DNA of 64,000 bases from the NCBI GenBank assembly GCA_000277445.1, contig AJWJ01000002.1:96970-160969 (forward strand), given 5' to 3'. This document shows positions 47,091 through 59,600 of the stretch, in pieces. The number at the start of each line of letters is the position of its first letter. The stretch's first letter is position 1. The translations under genes were made by a program, and so were the position numbers. The notes beneath the pieces are model-generated. The model saw only the letters and a list, made by a program, of their open reading frames with translations, had not been told where the DNA came from and did no database searches. This stretch comes from Polysphondylium violaceum. Lineage: Eukaryota; Evosea; Eumycetozoa; Dictyosteliales; Dictyosteliaceae.

Positions 47091-47627
47091 TTAATCCAAA
47101 AATGTTTGTTTGAGGATTTTATCGACAGTGTTTGGTATTGAGTAACAACCAAAATCTTTTATATTATACAGAGTCAACATTTTAACATTATCAGTCAACA
47201 AGTTAGGTGGAATGGGTTGACAGTGTAACCATATTATTTTAGTGATTATATCTCTGTCTTTAAATTGCTTGTATTGATCAATGTCTTCTGAATTTGATAT
47301 TTCTATAGTGACATAGGAGTTCATCTCACAATCGAGCAATAGATTTCTAAAAGACTCGACATTTTTTTTGAGATACGATATTTTTTTTCTAATTTCCACA
47401 CCTTGGAATCTTTGTCTTCTAATATGAGTCTTTAGGAATTTATTGCGCCAAACAGAAAAGAATATTTCGTTTAAGTGCCTAGTTGGACGAGCGTCCACAT
47501 CACAACAACATGTTTTTGTTTCTGTTGTTTTTGCTGTTTCTGCTGTTTCTATTTTTGTTTCTGTTGTTCCAGCTGTTTCTGTTGTTTTTGTTTCTTTTTT
47601 AGATCTAAGTCTAGAGAAAAACTTCAT
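47091..47627 (-). CDS. Small FNIP-repeat-like protein
   Basis: Single exon, 178 residues. The N-terminus is basic (MKFFSRLRSKK) with a Thr/Glu/Lys repeat (TETK, TETA), then a CCCD cluster. It continues with HLNEIFFSVWRNKFLKTHI, a leader seen in dictyostelid FNIP and ankyrin families, and ends with one FNIP-like strand (CYSIPNTVDKIL). Full FNIP proteins carry many tandem repeats; here only one remains, so this is a truncated or minimal member. No catalytic motif. A true product is plausible because the frame is long and intact, but function is unknown. Confidence 0.55.
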   Translation of the reverse strand: MKFFSRLRSKKETKTTETAGTTETKIETAETAKTTETKTCCCDVDARPTRHLNEIFFSVWRNKFLKTHIRRQRFQGVEIRKKISYLKKNVESFRNLLLDCEMNSYVTIEISNSEDIDQYKQFKDRDIITKIIWLHCQPIPPNLLTDNVKMLTLYNIKDFGCYSIPNTVDKILKQTFLD

Positions 47628-47834
47628 TGCTAGATATATATCGGAAGTAAAATGATTAGATTTTTTTGTTTTTTAAATTGTGCCAAATGCACAAAAATTT
47701 GAAAAAACAGAAGAAAAAAGAAGTAAACAATGATTTGAGAGATATACATTTTTGTGGGTTTATTGTTTGTTGTGGTTTGTAGAGATAGCAATGACTGAAA
47801 CATTGATTTGAAAACCAAACAATAGTTTTTTTAT

Positions 47835-48376
47835 TTAGGACCATACAATCTGGCCATAAGTTTCGCCACCAAAACAAACAGGAGCGTGATTAGAGTTTGT
47901 AAAGGTGTGGAAATAGTGACTATTTCTATTGAATTTAAAAGTGTAATTGATTCCTGCACCTCTAAATTGAATATGTTCATTCCAGATATGAAGATGACCT
48001 TGTTCATCTAGAGAATATTCAGGGGGGTTTGGGCTATACACCATCCATGAGTCTGTATATGAAGCGGTACGAACTGTTATAATGTATCCTCTTTCAGGAA
48101 AGGCTCTTATAATAGGATAACTTTGTCCAGGTGGTATCCCTCTCCACCAAGTGTCCACGCCATCATCGCCATCTCCATTTTTACCTTCATATCGACTAAC
48201 TCTGATATCAACATTTATGTTACTATGGTTATCAACAAACAGCAAAAATTGAGCCTGTGTGTTTGAATTTTCATTAATGAATTACTCTCAATCAAAGAGG
48301 TGTAAAAATATCATCTTACAAATGATGGTGAAACCACTAAAAAAAGCAAAACTATAGCATATAATTTCAACTTCAT
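47835..48376 (-). CDS. Small secreted protein A (paralogue of the divergent neighbour)
   Basis: Two exons, 48320-48376 and 47835-48254. The 65-nt phase-0 intron joins a signal peptide (MKLKLYAIVLLFLVVSPSF) to the mature part; total 158 residues. The mature chain is beta-rich, with RGIPPGQSYPIIRAF, ERGYIITVR, QFRGAGINYTF and a C-terminal SNHAPVCFGG. These positions match IPPG, GY, GAG and NS..PIC.G in the divergently transcribed protein B, so the two form one family. A single Cys remains in the mature chain. No known domain is recognised. Secretion is well supported by the leader. Confidence 0.75.
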
Positions 48377-48862
48377 TCTGAATGTTCAATTAATAAAACT
48401 ATAATATATAGTATAAAAGTAGTAATTCTCTCCTTGTCTATGGTAAGGTGGGCAGGTCTTAGTTCTAAAGTGCGATTAAATTCAATAAAAGAAATTAATT
48501 ATTTTAAAAACGAATTCAAAGAAGCCTTTTCAATAAGTTTGATTGGTTGATGGTAAATGACCCTAAAGTAGATTTTTTATTTTCGACAAAAAAACCAAAA
48601 ATAGGTATTGGGCAAGTTGGTTTTTTTTATGAGATATTTTTTTTTTTTTCCTACCAATTTTATGCCTTTTGAAAAAAAATTGATCTCACCAAACCACTCA
48701 GCAAGAGTGGGCATGATTTGATTCGTTTCCCTCTTTTAGGTTTCGGTTGAAAAAAATAAAACAACAATTTAGATGTGATAAAGATATTTATAATTAAATT
48801 GGAGTGTGTTTGTTTCTAGACTAGTTTATTGTTATTATCATTCTATCAAGAAATAAATAAAA
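48377..48862. other. Divergent promoter region between small secreted paralogues
   Basis: 486-bp spacer shared by two divergent genes. It contains AT-rich DNA, T-runs near 48628-48650, and a GC-richer AAGAGTGGGCATG (48704-48716). AGAGTGGGC recurs inverted as GCCCACTCT at 53229 between the MACPF genes. No gene is seen. Confidence 0.55.
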
Positions 48863-49468
48863 ATGAAATTAATTATTGCTTTATGTATTTTACTCTTATC
48901 TATACAATCCTGCTATGTATGTGCATATAATAGAGTGTTTTACATTTGATCAATCAACAAACCAAATACTTATATGATTATGTAATTATTTAAATAGGGT
49001 GCAGGTGTCTTAAATAGAATGTCTTCTCTCCATATTAAGGCAAGAATCAGTTTGTATCTCACAATTTTCAAATTGTCTCCATGTGTTTATATATTAACAA
49101 CATTTTTTATACATAAAATAGGTTGGTATAGTGAAGATAAAGATTCTAGTGGGTTTAGTGGGGATCTATTTTCAATTCCCCCAGGTTCACAGGAAGCTTT
49201 TAGAAGAGATCTAACAGATGAAGGATATGCAGTATATGTTGAAATTAATCCAACACCAAACAGAGTTGGTATTCAAGATAGATATACAAATACCTATCTT
49301 GTTCCCAAAGAGGCAAATATTTTTTTCTATGATGATCATATTATAATTGATGGAGCTGGTAGAAGACACATTATTCCATGGAAATATGAAAAAGGAAAGA
49401 ATCACGAACACTATATGAGAAATAGTGATCCAATTTGTGAAGGATATGCAGGTTCATCAGAATATTAA
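48863..49468 (+). CDS. Small secreted protein B (paralogue of protein A)
   Basis: Three exons (48863-48916, 48998-49049 and 49122-49468; phases 0 and 1) give 150 residues. Exon 1 is a signal peptide (MKLIIALCILLLSIQSCY). The mature part begins GAGVLNRMSSLHIKARI, then SWYSEDKDSSGF, and shares FSIPPGS, DEGYAVYVE, IDGAGRRH and HYMRNSDPICEGY with protein A. An ATG at 49019 is internal and would read through the second intron; the spliced model is preferred because it restores alignment to protein A. The second donor is GTTTGT, weaker than usual. No known domain is recognised. Confidence 0.72.
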
Positions 49469-49574
49469 ACAACAATTATTAAAATAAATTTATATTTAAA
49501 CATAATTATATCATGGTTAAAGATTTCAATCAAATATTTAATCAATCAAATAATCAATGATTCAAATTATATGT

Positions 49575-52500
49575 TTATTTACCAAAATAATCAATTGGGA
49601 AGAATTTAGGTGAAGGATTAGTTTGATTGAAATTATAAGAGAAATAATTGGTTGGTGGAGTTGTGATTGGAAGCTTCCAAAGTTCATAGGCATTGACATA
49701 ACCTTCATCTGGATTAAAGGCAGTTTTTTGTGGTACACAATCAGACAGTTCTTCTGGACAATTTTGTCTAATGATAAGATTTGTAAATCTGACATAGACA
49801 TCGTTATTATTGCTAGTGATGGAGGGATCGGTGATAAAGTCTAAAGAGATACCTAAAATCTTGCCAACAGGGCTAGCAGAGATTGTAAAGGATTTGGTTG
49901 GGGAGGATAGAGGCTGAGACATGGAGATGGAGGATGAATATGAAGAATGGACGCCAACAATAGTGAGTTCACAGATAACCCTGGTAACGGCATATTGTAG
50001 GCCTTGGAAATCAAGTACAATATCCAATGGGTTTTGTTTGACAATATTGTATCTGAGGGTGGTGCCGTCACGATTGAATTGGTAGTATCTCGAGGTAAAG
50101 ATGTTGTAGAGAGTAAAAGAGGCTGGAAGAGAGGCAATAGAAGTGCCAAATTCAATAGAAGCAATACCAAAGTTGTCTGGGTGTTCAAGGGTTAATAAAT
50201 TGTGGTCGGCAGCATTGAGGAATTTGGCTTCTGGGTAGGCGAGAACTCGGCCTTTAGAGTCGACAAATGTAACACTCAACTTGGAAATTCCCAAATTAAA
50301 GCTCACAAGGTAAGTGGTGTCGGTTCTTTGGATATCAGAGAGGGTTGTCAATACATTGATGTACTTGAGTCTTTTGGCATCAGAGATTTCTTTGTAGAGT
50401 TGAATTTCATTTCTCAACCAGGCATTCTTTATGCTGTGGAGTCCCTTAAAGAACCAAGACTCTGGAATGAGGTCAGAGATGTAGCCAACTTGATAATCGA
50501 TTGGATGTGGGACCATGTCAACAGTTTTGGCCCATGTGGCAAAAGCGTTGGGCTCATTGAGACCATAGGAACCGGGTTCACCACCAATGATGTGGGCTTT
50601 GGATCTTTCAGAATTTTTTTCAAACTCTTCTTGCTCTATGGCATCAGTCTTGGAGTCGATGGATGATGTGGTAGAGGCAGATGCACTAAATACTTTATAA
50701 CTTGCTTGGGCAGAGACAGACATATCCAAAGCTTTGGATATACTCTTGGAGTTTTGAGTACTAGAGAACGAATTCTTTACAATGGTGATCACTTCAATCT
50801 TGCCACCCATGACAGCAGATTTGTAATAGAGCGAGCCATACTTTTTGATGATGTTTTTCATGTTTTTGTCTGATTGAATTGGATTGCCATCAATGTAGGT
50901 GTTGGAGAGATCTTGAATGAATTTGGGACTGAATCTGTGGTCGACCAAATGAATCTTGGATGTTTCACAATTCAACTCTGTGACAGAGAGTGAGCCATCT
51001 TCAGAGGTTTCCATTTTACTGGCAGTTTGGACACTATCACTCTTTGATAAACTGGCGCTTGCTGAAAGAGAGACAAAATAGTTGGCGCTTGCAGAGGCAG
51101 AGGCACTAATACCCTTGGTGAGAGATTGTTCTCTGGCCATTTGAGCAGAGTTGGCATAGGATTTGGTGGTAAAGTCCATTGTACATTTTGGAGCGATCTG
51201 GGCGTGAAGACCTGGTGGTACAGAGTATACTAAGCTACGGTATGGGTCTTGAACAATAGTAAAAGAGGTGTTGTCACAATAGGTGAGATCAAAGATGGGA
51301 GAAGGACGGGCGACACCAGTGGCGATATCGATACCATGAGACATGTAATGAACGCCTGGTTGGGAGAAAATGTACTGGTTGTTCAACAAGGTTCCAAGGG
51401 TATCCTTTTTATGGGGCTCTTGATAAAAATCTTGAAGTTTGGCTGGAGGGCTTTGAGCTGGACAAATCTTTTCAATAAGACTGTGGCAATCAATCATACA
51501 GCTGTCTGGAGTTTGGTCGTTACAGACACCATCGCCACAGTTATAGCTTGTGACTTGGTTGATGTAAAAGGAAGGAATTGGACGATACTCTGATTCGGAT
51601 TCATGTCTCCATTGTAAGGCAATGTCACGTTGGTTGTCACTACGAGAGATAAATACAATCTCAATGTCAGATGCTACATCTTTGGCCATTAAAAGCTTTC
51701 TTTCATTGACAAACGATGGAGAGTTTTCGGGTAAATAGGTGTCAAAAGCAACTCTACCATTTACAAAAACAACGGCATCAATGTTGGCAGTGTCAAGCTT
51801 AAAGAAATAGAAACCATCCCTGTTGGCAGTGACTTGGGAAACCATTCTACCAGAGACAGGGGCATAGAATTTGGCCATGTAGCCTTTGATTTGAGGGAAG
51901 GGGATAAAACGGCTATCGACTCTGAGTTCATTATATTCTTCATAGTAGAGTGGAGATGAATAGGGGGGTTTCTTGAGGGCCATAGCATAATAGTCAACCT
52001 TCCAACCTGGTTGTTGCAATGGGTCACAATCATCTGGACAGTTATCAAAGCTTTCGCCACTTGGATCGCAAATGCCATCCTTGTTACACACGTGATCAGA
52101 GTTTTTAGAGCAATCGCTTGGACAATTGACACCATTTTCTACCCACTTTTGACAGACGCCATCAAAGTTGCATTCATTGTTTTCTTTACGACCACCACAA
52201 ATATCAATGGATTCATTATCTTGGTTTAAGATATTACAATCGCTACAAATGGAGCCAAAGATAGAGTCAGTTGTAATTATATTACCATTTTCACAGTAGA
52301 TATCATTGTCGTTGAGATTGAATTTTGTATTGATGATATCAGATGATGATCCAATCATGACAACGGAATGACCACCTCTTTGTTTGTAAAAGTTTGTTGA
52401 ATCCATATTGAAAACTTTGGAGGTTGTGTAAATTGCAGCACCCTCTCTAGCCGAGTTTTCCAAAAATACTACATCCTCTAGAGTAGTGATCAAGTTTGTG

Positions 52501-53123
52501 GTATAGAGTGCAGCACCTCTACCAGCATTACATCTTTGAATGGTAAACCCAATCAATGAAAATGTAACATCACCAGAAACTTTAAATCCATAACCTGCAT
52601 TTTGACAATCAATAAAAGTGACATCAGATCCTTTAGTTGATCTAAATTGTTGTATTAATAGATCATGAGATTGATATATTATTTACTACTCTTACTTACA
52701 TAATACTCATATCAATGTTTATTTCGATACCTTTATTCAAGATACCAAAATAATCACCACTTTGAACATTTAAAATTGGTGATACACCACTATCAAATCT
52801 TTGTGATGAAATTGAACGAATAGCATCTTTAAAATTATTGAATGGTGAAATTAAAGAGCCACAATTTGTTACACATGTTGAATTTGAATCCAAATAAAAG
52901 TTTACAACTGAAGCACTAGGTGTAAATAAATCTAATTTATATCATAATAAAAAAAAAGTATTAGATTTAATATAGATTTATTTGTTCTTGGTGTGATGAT
53001 CAAAAAAAATGAAAAAAAGGAAAAAAAAAAAAAAAATTAAAATTATAATTATAACATACCCGCTTTAATTGAGAGAGATAAAAATAATAGTATGAAAGAG
53101 ATCAAGATATAAAGGGACTTCAT
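49575..53123 (-). CDS. Secreted MACPF (perforin-like) protein with beta-helix and PA14-like region
   Basis: Three exons (53060-53123, 52700-52931 and 49575-52641; phases 1 and 2) give 1,120 residues. A signal peptide (SLYILISFILLFLSLSIKA) starts it. Residues ~40-230 form a right-handed beta-helix-like repeat (IDCQNAGYGFKV, GRGAALYT, REGAAIYTT). Cys-rich DGVC/DGIC segments follow, then a PA14-like region (~310-470, MAKFYAPVSGRM, IDAVVFVNGRVAFD) and CGDGVCNDQTPDSCMIDC. A MACPF domain (~555-820) has the signature KKYGSLYYKSAVMGG and Ser/Ala-rich segments that in this fold become membrane-inserting hairpins. No C-terminal anchor is seen. MACPF proteins can form membrane pores (family knowledge); activity here is inferred. 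Paralogous to the gene at 53627. Confidence 0.85.
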
Positions 53124-53626
53124 TTTATCTCTTTCTAAATTATCGTTATTATAGTTTTTAATAAATAAAGAGTTGATAAATTGTTTTCGACAATATATTC
53201 TGATAAACGCGAAACTTGATCACCACGCCCACTCTCCCTAACATTCAATAAAGGGGATTTTGGTTAAATTTAGACTTCCTTTTTAATGGGCTAAAAGGTT
53301 TATCTCCCAAGATATTCTTCGTTTTTTTTTTTGTTCAACCCAAAAAAAAGGATATTTTCGTAAAAAATTAATGGGGCGCTCCTTGTATGTCCAAAAAGAC
53401 ACAACTTTTTATCTAAATGATCGTAACCAATGGAGAGGGATTAAAAACAAACTTTAATTCTGTGAATTCATTCACCGAGGCTTCTTTTAAAATTAGACTC
53501 CAAATAAATATCTTATAGTGCTTGAGGATAATATTAAAAAAAAAAAAGAAAAAAAAACCACCCAACATCTTAAACTTTACAAGTCGACTTTAGGTCATTT
53601 TTAATATCCCCACTAATTAAAAAACA
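53124..53626. other. Divergent promoter region between the two MACPF genes
   Basis: 503-bp region shared by the two divergent MACPF genes. It contains GC-richer spots (CACCACGCCCACTCTCCC near 53222-53239 and CCACCCAACA near 53559) within AT-rich DNA with A/T runs. Shared regulation is plausible (inference). No gene is seen. Confidence 0.6.
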
Positions 53627-56600
53627 ATGAAATCAAATAATACGTTATTTTTGTTTTTATTATTATTACTTTCAATATCATTTGGTAAGCTTGAATTTGT
53701 AAAAATTGTGAAGATCATCCCACCTAACCTTTTTTCGTTTTTTCTTTTTTTTTTTTTACACATAAAATATTATAGTTTTTTCGAAACCAGTTTTAAATTC
53801 ATATGTTTTTAAATCTGATAGAATCAATTATGATACTGTTGGTTGTAAAAGAGTAGATTTTCAAGTGGTTTTGTCAGACATTGTTGCTGTAACAAACATT
53901 GTGCCTGATGATGCAACTGTACCCTTGTTAAGTGATTTTACATTCACGAATCTATTCAGCACCAGTGTTAGCAATCAATGGTTTTTAGTATCATTTACTG
54001 TTCCCTATTCTACCAATGCTAAAGCTTTAGGACTCAAGGTAACAAACTCTATCAACCAAGTATCTACCTTTACTCTTTCAAACTCTTTAATTCAATGTGT
54101 CCGTAAGTAGTCGTAGTATTAATGATTATAAAGACATCAATATATTAATACCTATATTATAGAACCAAGAGCATTTGAATTTAAATCAGTTTCAAAAGCA
54201 TTTTATGATTATTCATCACAATTTGTAAAGATTAAAGTTTTAACTGATCCAGCTATTAGCAGTTTTGCTACACCTCTTTGTACATCTTCAATGGCTTTCG
54301 ATAGTAGCTCATGTACCATTGTTAAATCAAATACTGAACCATATATTTATGATGTATCTATTGCTCCTTCAATGACTTTTATTGCTGATCCAAGTGATTT
54401 TAGTGTTACCATTTCTGACATTTTCGATAATGCCCCAATCATTACTACATTTTCAAATCCAATGGATATTAATAGTATGTATCGTTTATTAGAATACAAC
54501 AGGTGTTTTAATATGATTGTTAACAATATTAAATTATAGAAATGGCAAAGGCAAAAGTAGAATTTATCAATTCTAAACCAGCAGTTGATAGTGTATTCCA
54601 ATCAACAGAGTATAGAGATGGAAATGTTGTTGCCACTTTTAATACAAAAGAAACCGATGCTTATTTGACCTATCATGGATCTGCGAAAGGACGTCCATAT
54701 CAATTTGTTCCAGTACTTGGTAACTCAAAACTCAAAAGAGTGTTGGGTGTATTTGAAATGTATGCAACTGAAAACAATGCTCCAGTCTCTTTTGACATCA
54801 AGTATATTGGCCAAAATGCTCAAACTGGTAAAGCTGATATTTTATCTCTTTCATCCTTGAACTATGGTTACACTTATCCAACTCTATTAGATTGGCAACC
54901 AACTAGTGCATTTGATAACGCCTATTCATATCTTTCAATGCCCGTATTAAGTATAAACCTTTCATCTGTTCCATTAAACGAGCCACCTGTTATCAAGAAT
55001 TACATGGGACAAGATCAAGTACTCCCCTATCCTTATGGTTATAAAAAGGTATCCAATTCACAGTATTCCTTTACCTCTGATTTCATTGTTCCAGTCACTT
55101 CGTCCAGTATTTTACTCAATGTTGGCAAGAATTCTGTAAACAAGGAGCACTCGTCCACCATTAGCACTCCAACCACCTCTAGTGTCAACTTCAATGATAA
55201 AAGAGTACCCTACTTAAAGTCATTTGAAGTAAAGAAATATAATTCCAACATTGTTGTGTTATCTTTATCGATCAGGGATGAAGCCACCTCTGGCTCAGCT
55301 TCTGGATTGTACAAGATCAAAGTAAAGAATCCAAGCGCCACTTTCTTTGCTCTCGACGTTCTTGCCTCAGGTAGTTTGACTGATGGTGTTTTTGATCTTG
55401 TCTTTGATCTTAGTAAAATTGGAGCATTGACCTCATCCACTCCAGACATCACATTGACTGATCTTGCTGGTAATAGCAACACTTATCCATTATACTATAC
55501 TCTTGCTCCTAGTGATGGAAAGCCAACACTCACAACCGCCACCAGTTTATCAGTGTTTGATATAACCTTTTTCAAATTCAACAAATACTCTGTTGACACA
55601 TCCTTTGGCAAACAAAAAAATTCGCTCTACTTTAGAATGAGCAACGTTGACACTGGTATTATCCCCGTACTTAATATCATTGAAAAGAATCCAGCCTTTT
55701 CTTCCCAACTTGTTAAATCATACTCTGGTTACTATCATAGTGCTCTTGATATGTTTATCATTGACTTTGAAATCCCCGATAAACAATTTAGTGGAGAACT
55801 CAAATACTCTCTCTATGTTCAACCAACTAAATTCTCTTATGAAGCCATTCAATCTAGATTTGGTGAAAATGCTATTATTCACGTAGACTCTGAATTTGCT
55901 GATAACCTTCCACCAATGGTGAGTCAATTCACTTTTATTGCTTCCAATCAAGTTGTTGTTGAGCCAACAGACGAAGTTGAAATTGGTTGGTTGTTTACTA
56001 TTGTTGATCAACCAAATGGTTTTGCTCATGGTTACATTGTGATCACCAGCGACATTGATGCCGAGCCAAGATCATTTAATATTACTCCGAGTAATATGAT
56101 TAGTGGTAATGAGTTTGTAGGTACCTATTCCATTTCTTTTAAAGTAAAGGGCGGCTGTAGATCTCAAAAATTCTCTATTAGCCAAGCTGCTCTCTATGAT
56201 AGAAATGGTAAAGTATCCGTGCATCCACCAGTTTATCCAAACATTTCGCCATTGTTGGAGCTTGCCACTGACCACTCCATTCAACTGACCTGTAACAATG
56301 TCGCATTGGAAGAGACTGCCCCAACCCTTAGAGCTTTTTCTTTTGAGGCCAGCGGTAGTACCCTCACTTTTACTGTCAAGGTATCTGATGCGGGCGGCTC
56401 TGGTCTTTCATTTAGACACTTACCATACGTTTTCATCAATGGTATCTTTTCTGCCGTTCAAGTACAAACTAAATTATGTGATTCATGTGGTTCTGCCAAT
56501 GGAATCTATACCTTTACTGCCAGTATTGATGTCCCGACCGAGATCCTCTACTATGGTTGCATGTTTTCAGTCTATGGTATCACAGATAACCACATGAATG

Positions 56601-59600
56601 TCATTGGTTACTCTTCCAAAGATTTAAAAACCCTCAGATATTCTTACAACTACAAAACCACATCTATAGCTGATCCAGTGATTAAATCATTGGCCCCTAT
56701 TACAGATATGGGCGGTGACCTCACTATCTTTGGCCAGAGATTCTCTCCTTCCTCTAGAGTCTATCTACAATACGGAGATGGATCTTTTACAGAAGTTGTT
56801 GTTAAATTTGTTTCATCCACTATGATCATTGTCAATGCCAATCCATCTACACTTCCAATTAGTGTACGTGTACGAGTTTCCTCTTTTTACACTGCCACCT
56901 CTCAAGTTACACCTATTAAAACCATCAAAAAGAATTTTGTCTATGTAGATCCAACTCAAGTATGTACAACTGGTTGTGGTGCCCGTAACAAACCATATGG
57001 CAACATTAAAGATGCTCTCAAAAATTCTGATCCATATGCTACCAATATTCTCTTGTTGCCAGGTATCTATACAGGCTTGAATAACAATGAAATCGTTATT
57101 GATACCTATAGAGAAATTACCTCTGTTAATGGCCCAGCCTCTACCATTATCGATTGTCAAAACTATGGCTTTGGTTTCAAAGTAATCAATTCCAAGAGAT
57201 TTACATTGAATGGCGTCTCTATCAAAAACTGTGTCTCTGATCAAGGTGGCGCTCTCTATCTCCAAAACTCTCCATCCAGTATCACCAACGTCCACTTTTT
57301 AAATAACCACGCCTCAAATGGTGGTGCCATTTATATTAGTGGAAAGGATGCTTCTTTGGTGAATTGTCTCTTTGATTCAAATACCGTTGTCCATAGTGGT
57401 ACCTCTATTTATTCTGAATTGGCCACCGTTAGAATTAAGGGCGAAAATACTATATTCTCTTCCTTGTTTACCGAGTCTGCTTCGGCCACTTTGAGATCAA
57501 TATCCACTGCCAATCATGTCAATCAAAATCCAATGGATATGGTTTGCAAGAATTCCACCTTTAAAGTTGAGACCAAGGTGTTGATGGACAACATTGAGTT
57601 TGAATGTCTTTTGGGTTGTGATGCAACCTATCCCCTTAGACCATTGTGTCTCGACAATACTGTTGATGATATTGAAACTCAACCCGCCTGTTCATGTTTG
57701 ACTGACCCAGAAAATTGCGGTTGTTACTTTTCAGGCTATGTTTTGGAAACCTATCAACAAGGTTGTAATTTAAACAACTTGAAAGATTGCTCTAGTCTCT
57801 ATCAAAAACCAATTCAATCTGTAAACCTTGTCAACAACATGGGAGGTTTTAAAAATATTGTCAATAGAATCTATACCTACTTGAACATTGAACAATCCAG
57901 ACAAGTTTCATTCCGTTTCTCTGGTTCAAACTATGGATTCATTTTCAAGATTAATGGATTAAAGAGATACAGCATGAACCAAAACACTGGATTCAACGAA
58001 ACTGCCACCATCTACTTGACAGACAATCATCCACATCTATTGGAAATCATCATCTACTCTAGTATTAGTGAGGGCTCTCAAAGACAATTTATGTTTACAC
58101 CCATTCTTTCCAGTCAAGATAATATCTTTCATAGTAATTTAGTTTGTGGTGACAAGATTGTCAATGAAATTGAAAAGCAACCACCTCAAATCGATGAGCT
58201 TACCAACGAGGTCATTGCCGACAATCCCCACTATTGTCCCTCAGATCTCGTTTATCCACAACTCTTGAGTGAACCAAAATGTGGTGACAAGATTTGCAAT
58301 GAAGAACCCAACTCTTGCTTCCAAGATTGCTACACTGAAATGACAAAGAACTGTCCAACTAGAACTGTACCCGATGGTCATATTGCCCCTGGATTCTTCC
58401 TTCAATACGACACCTTGGGTGACTTGATCTCTAATCAATTTATGTGGAGATTACCAGGTTCCGATCACTTGTCATTTGGTGTCAATGTTGTCGATGCTCA
58501 AGAAGCCCATGCACCACTTTTCAAATTTGATTATTGTGCCAATGTTGCTCCCATTGTTATTGAAGATGTCTATAGAGGAAATGTTTATCAAATCCCACCA
58601 GAATTTAATGCCAAATCATTGCCAGAGTGTTCCTACTCTACCTCGACTGAAAAGTTTAGCAGTAGTAAAGATATTCAAAACTCTATGACTAAAGCCAGTT
58701 CTCAATCCTACTCTGCCGGTGCTGGTGGCGGTGCATTTATGGTCTCTGCTAGTGCCAATGTCGCTTTCTCTAAAGAGAAATCTGTTGCCGAAACAACCAA
58801 ACTCACTGTTGGAAGCAAGAATAGTATTTTCAAGACTGATCTCTATTGTAAAACTTCATTTGTTGAATTGGATCTCGAACGTGTATCACTCCACCCCACT
58901 CTTTTAGACTCGTTGAGCAAAGTTAGAGACGTTGAAGATATGGTTGAGGTTGTAAAACGTTATGGTACTCATCATTACAAAGATGCCTATCTTGGAGGTA
59001 AATTAACTCAACTCACCATTACCAAAGAATCTACTAGCGATAGTAGTTCAGATAAATCATGGACTGAAAGCTCTCAATCTTCCATGTCATCCTCTGTCAA
59101 TGCCCCCGTTTTCTCTGTATCTGCCTCACTCGATAATTCTTTGGACAAGAGTAACTCTGAATCTGTTCAAGAAAGTCATGCTGACTCTGCTACCACCAGT
59201 AGATTACTTACCTATGGTGGTGCCCCAGCAGCCTTTTCTCCAGCCTCTGATGGCGTTAGCTCACCAACCTATTCTAAATGGACATCCACTATTGATTTGA
59301 TGCCAGTTCCACTCAACTATTCTCTCTACCCAATTAGAGACAGAATCAATAAGGAATGGTACAACGAACATGTCAAAGACAAGAGTCTTTATGACCTTTG
59401 GGTTGATGCCGAACGTATCTTTTATGCTATCAACAGTTATGACCTTGGAGATGATGCAGGCTACTCTATGATCTTTGAAGTTAGACACGAAGAAATTGCA
59501 GATGGTACCATCCTAGAGAACGCACCAGTTCTTGACATAACCTATTATGAGAAAGATGGAAACAATCAAGAAGTTACCAAAAAATTCTCCACTAGTTTAC

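Noticed and set aside
49019-49121. Unspliced start at 49019 for small secreted protein B
   Set aside because: It drops the signal peptide and reads through an intron; the spliced form aligns with its paralogue.
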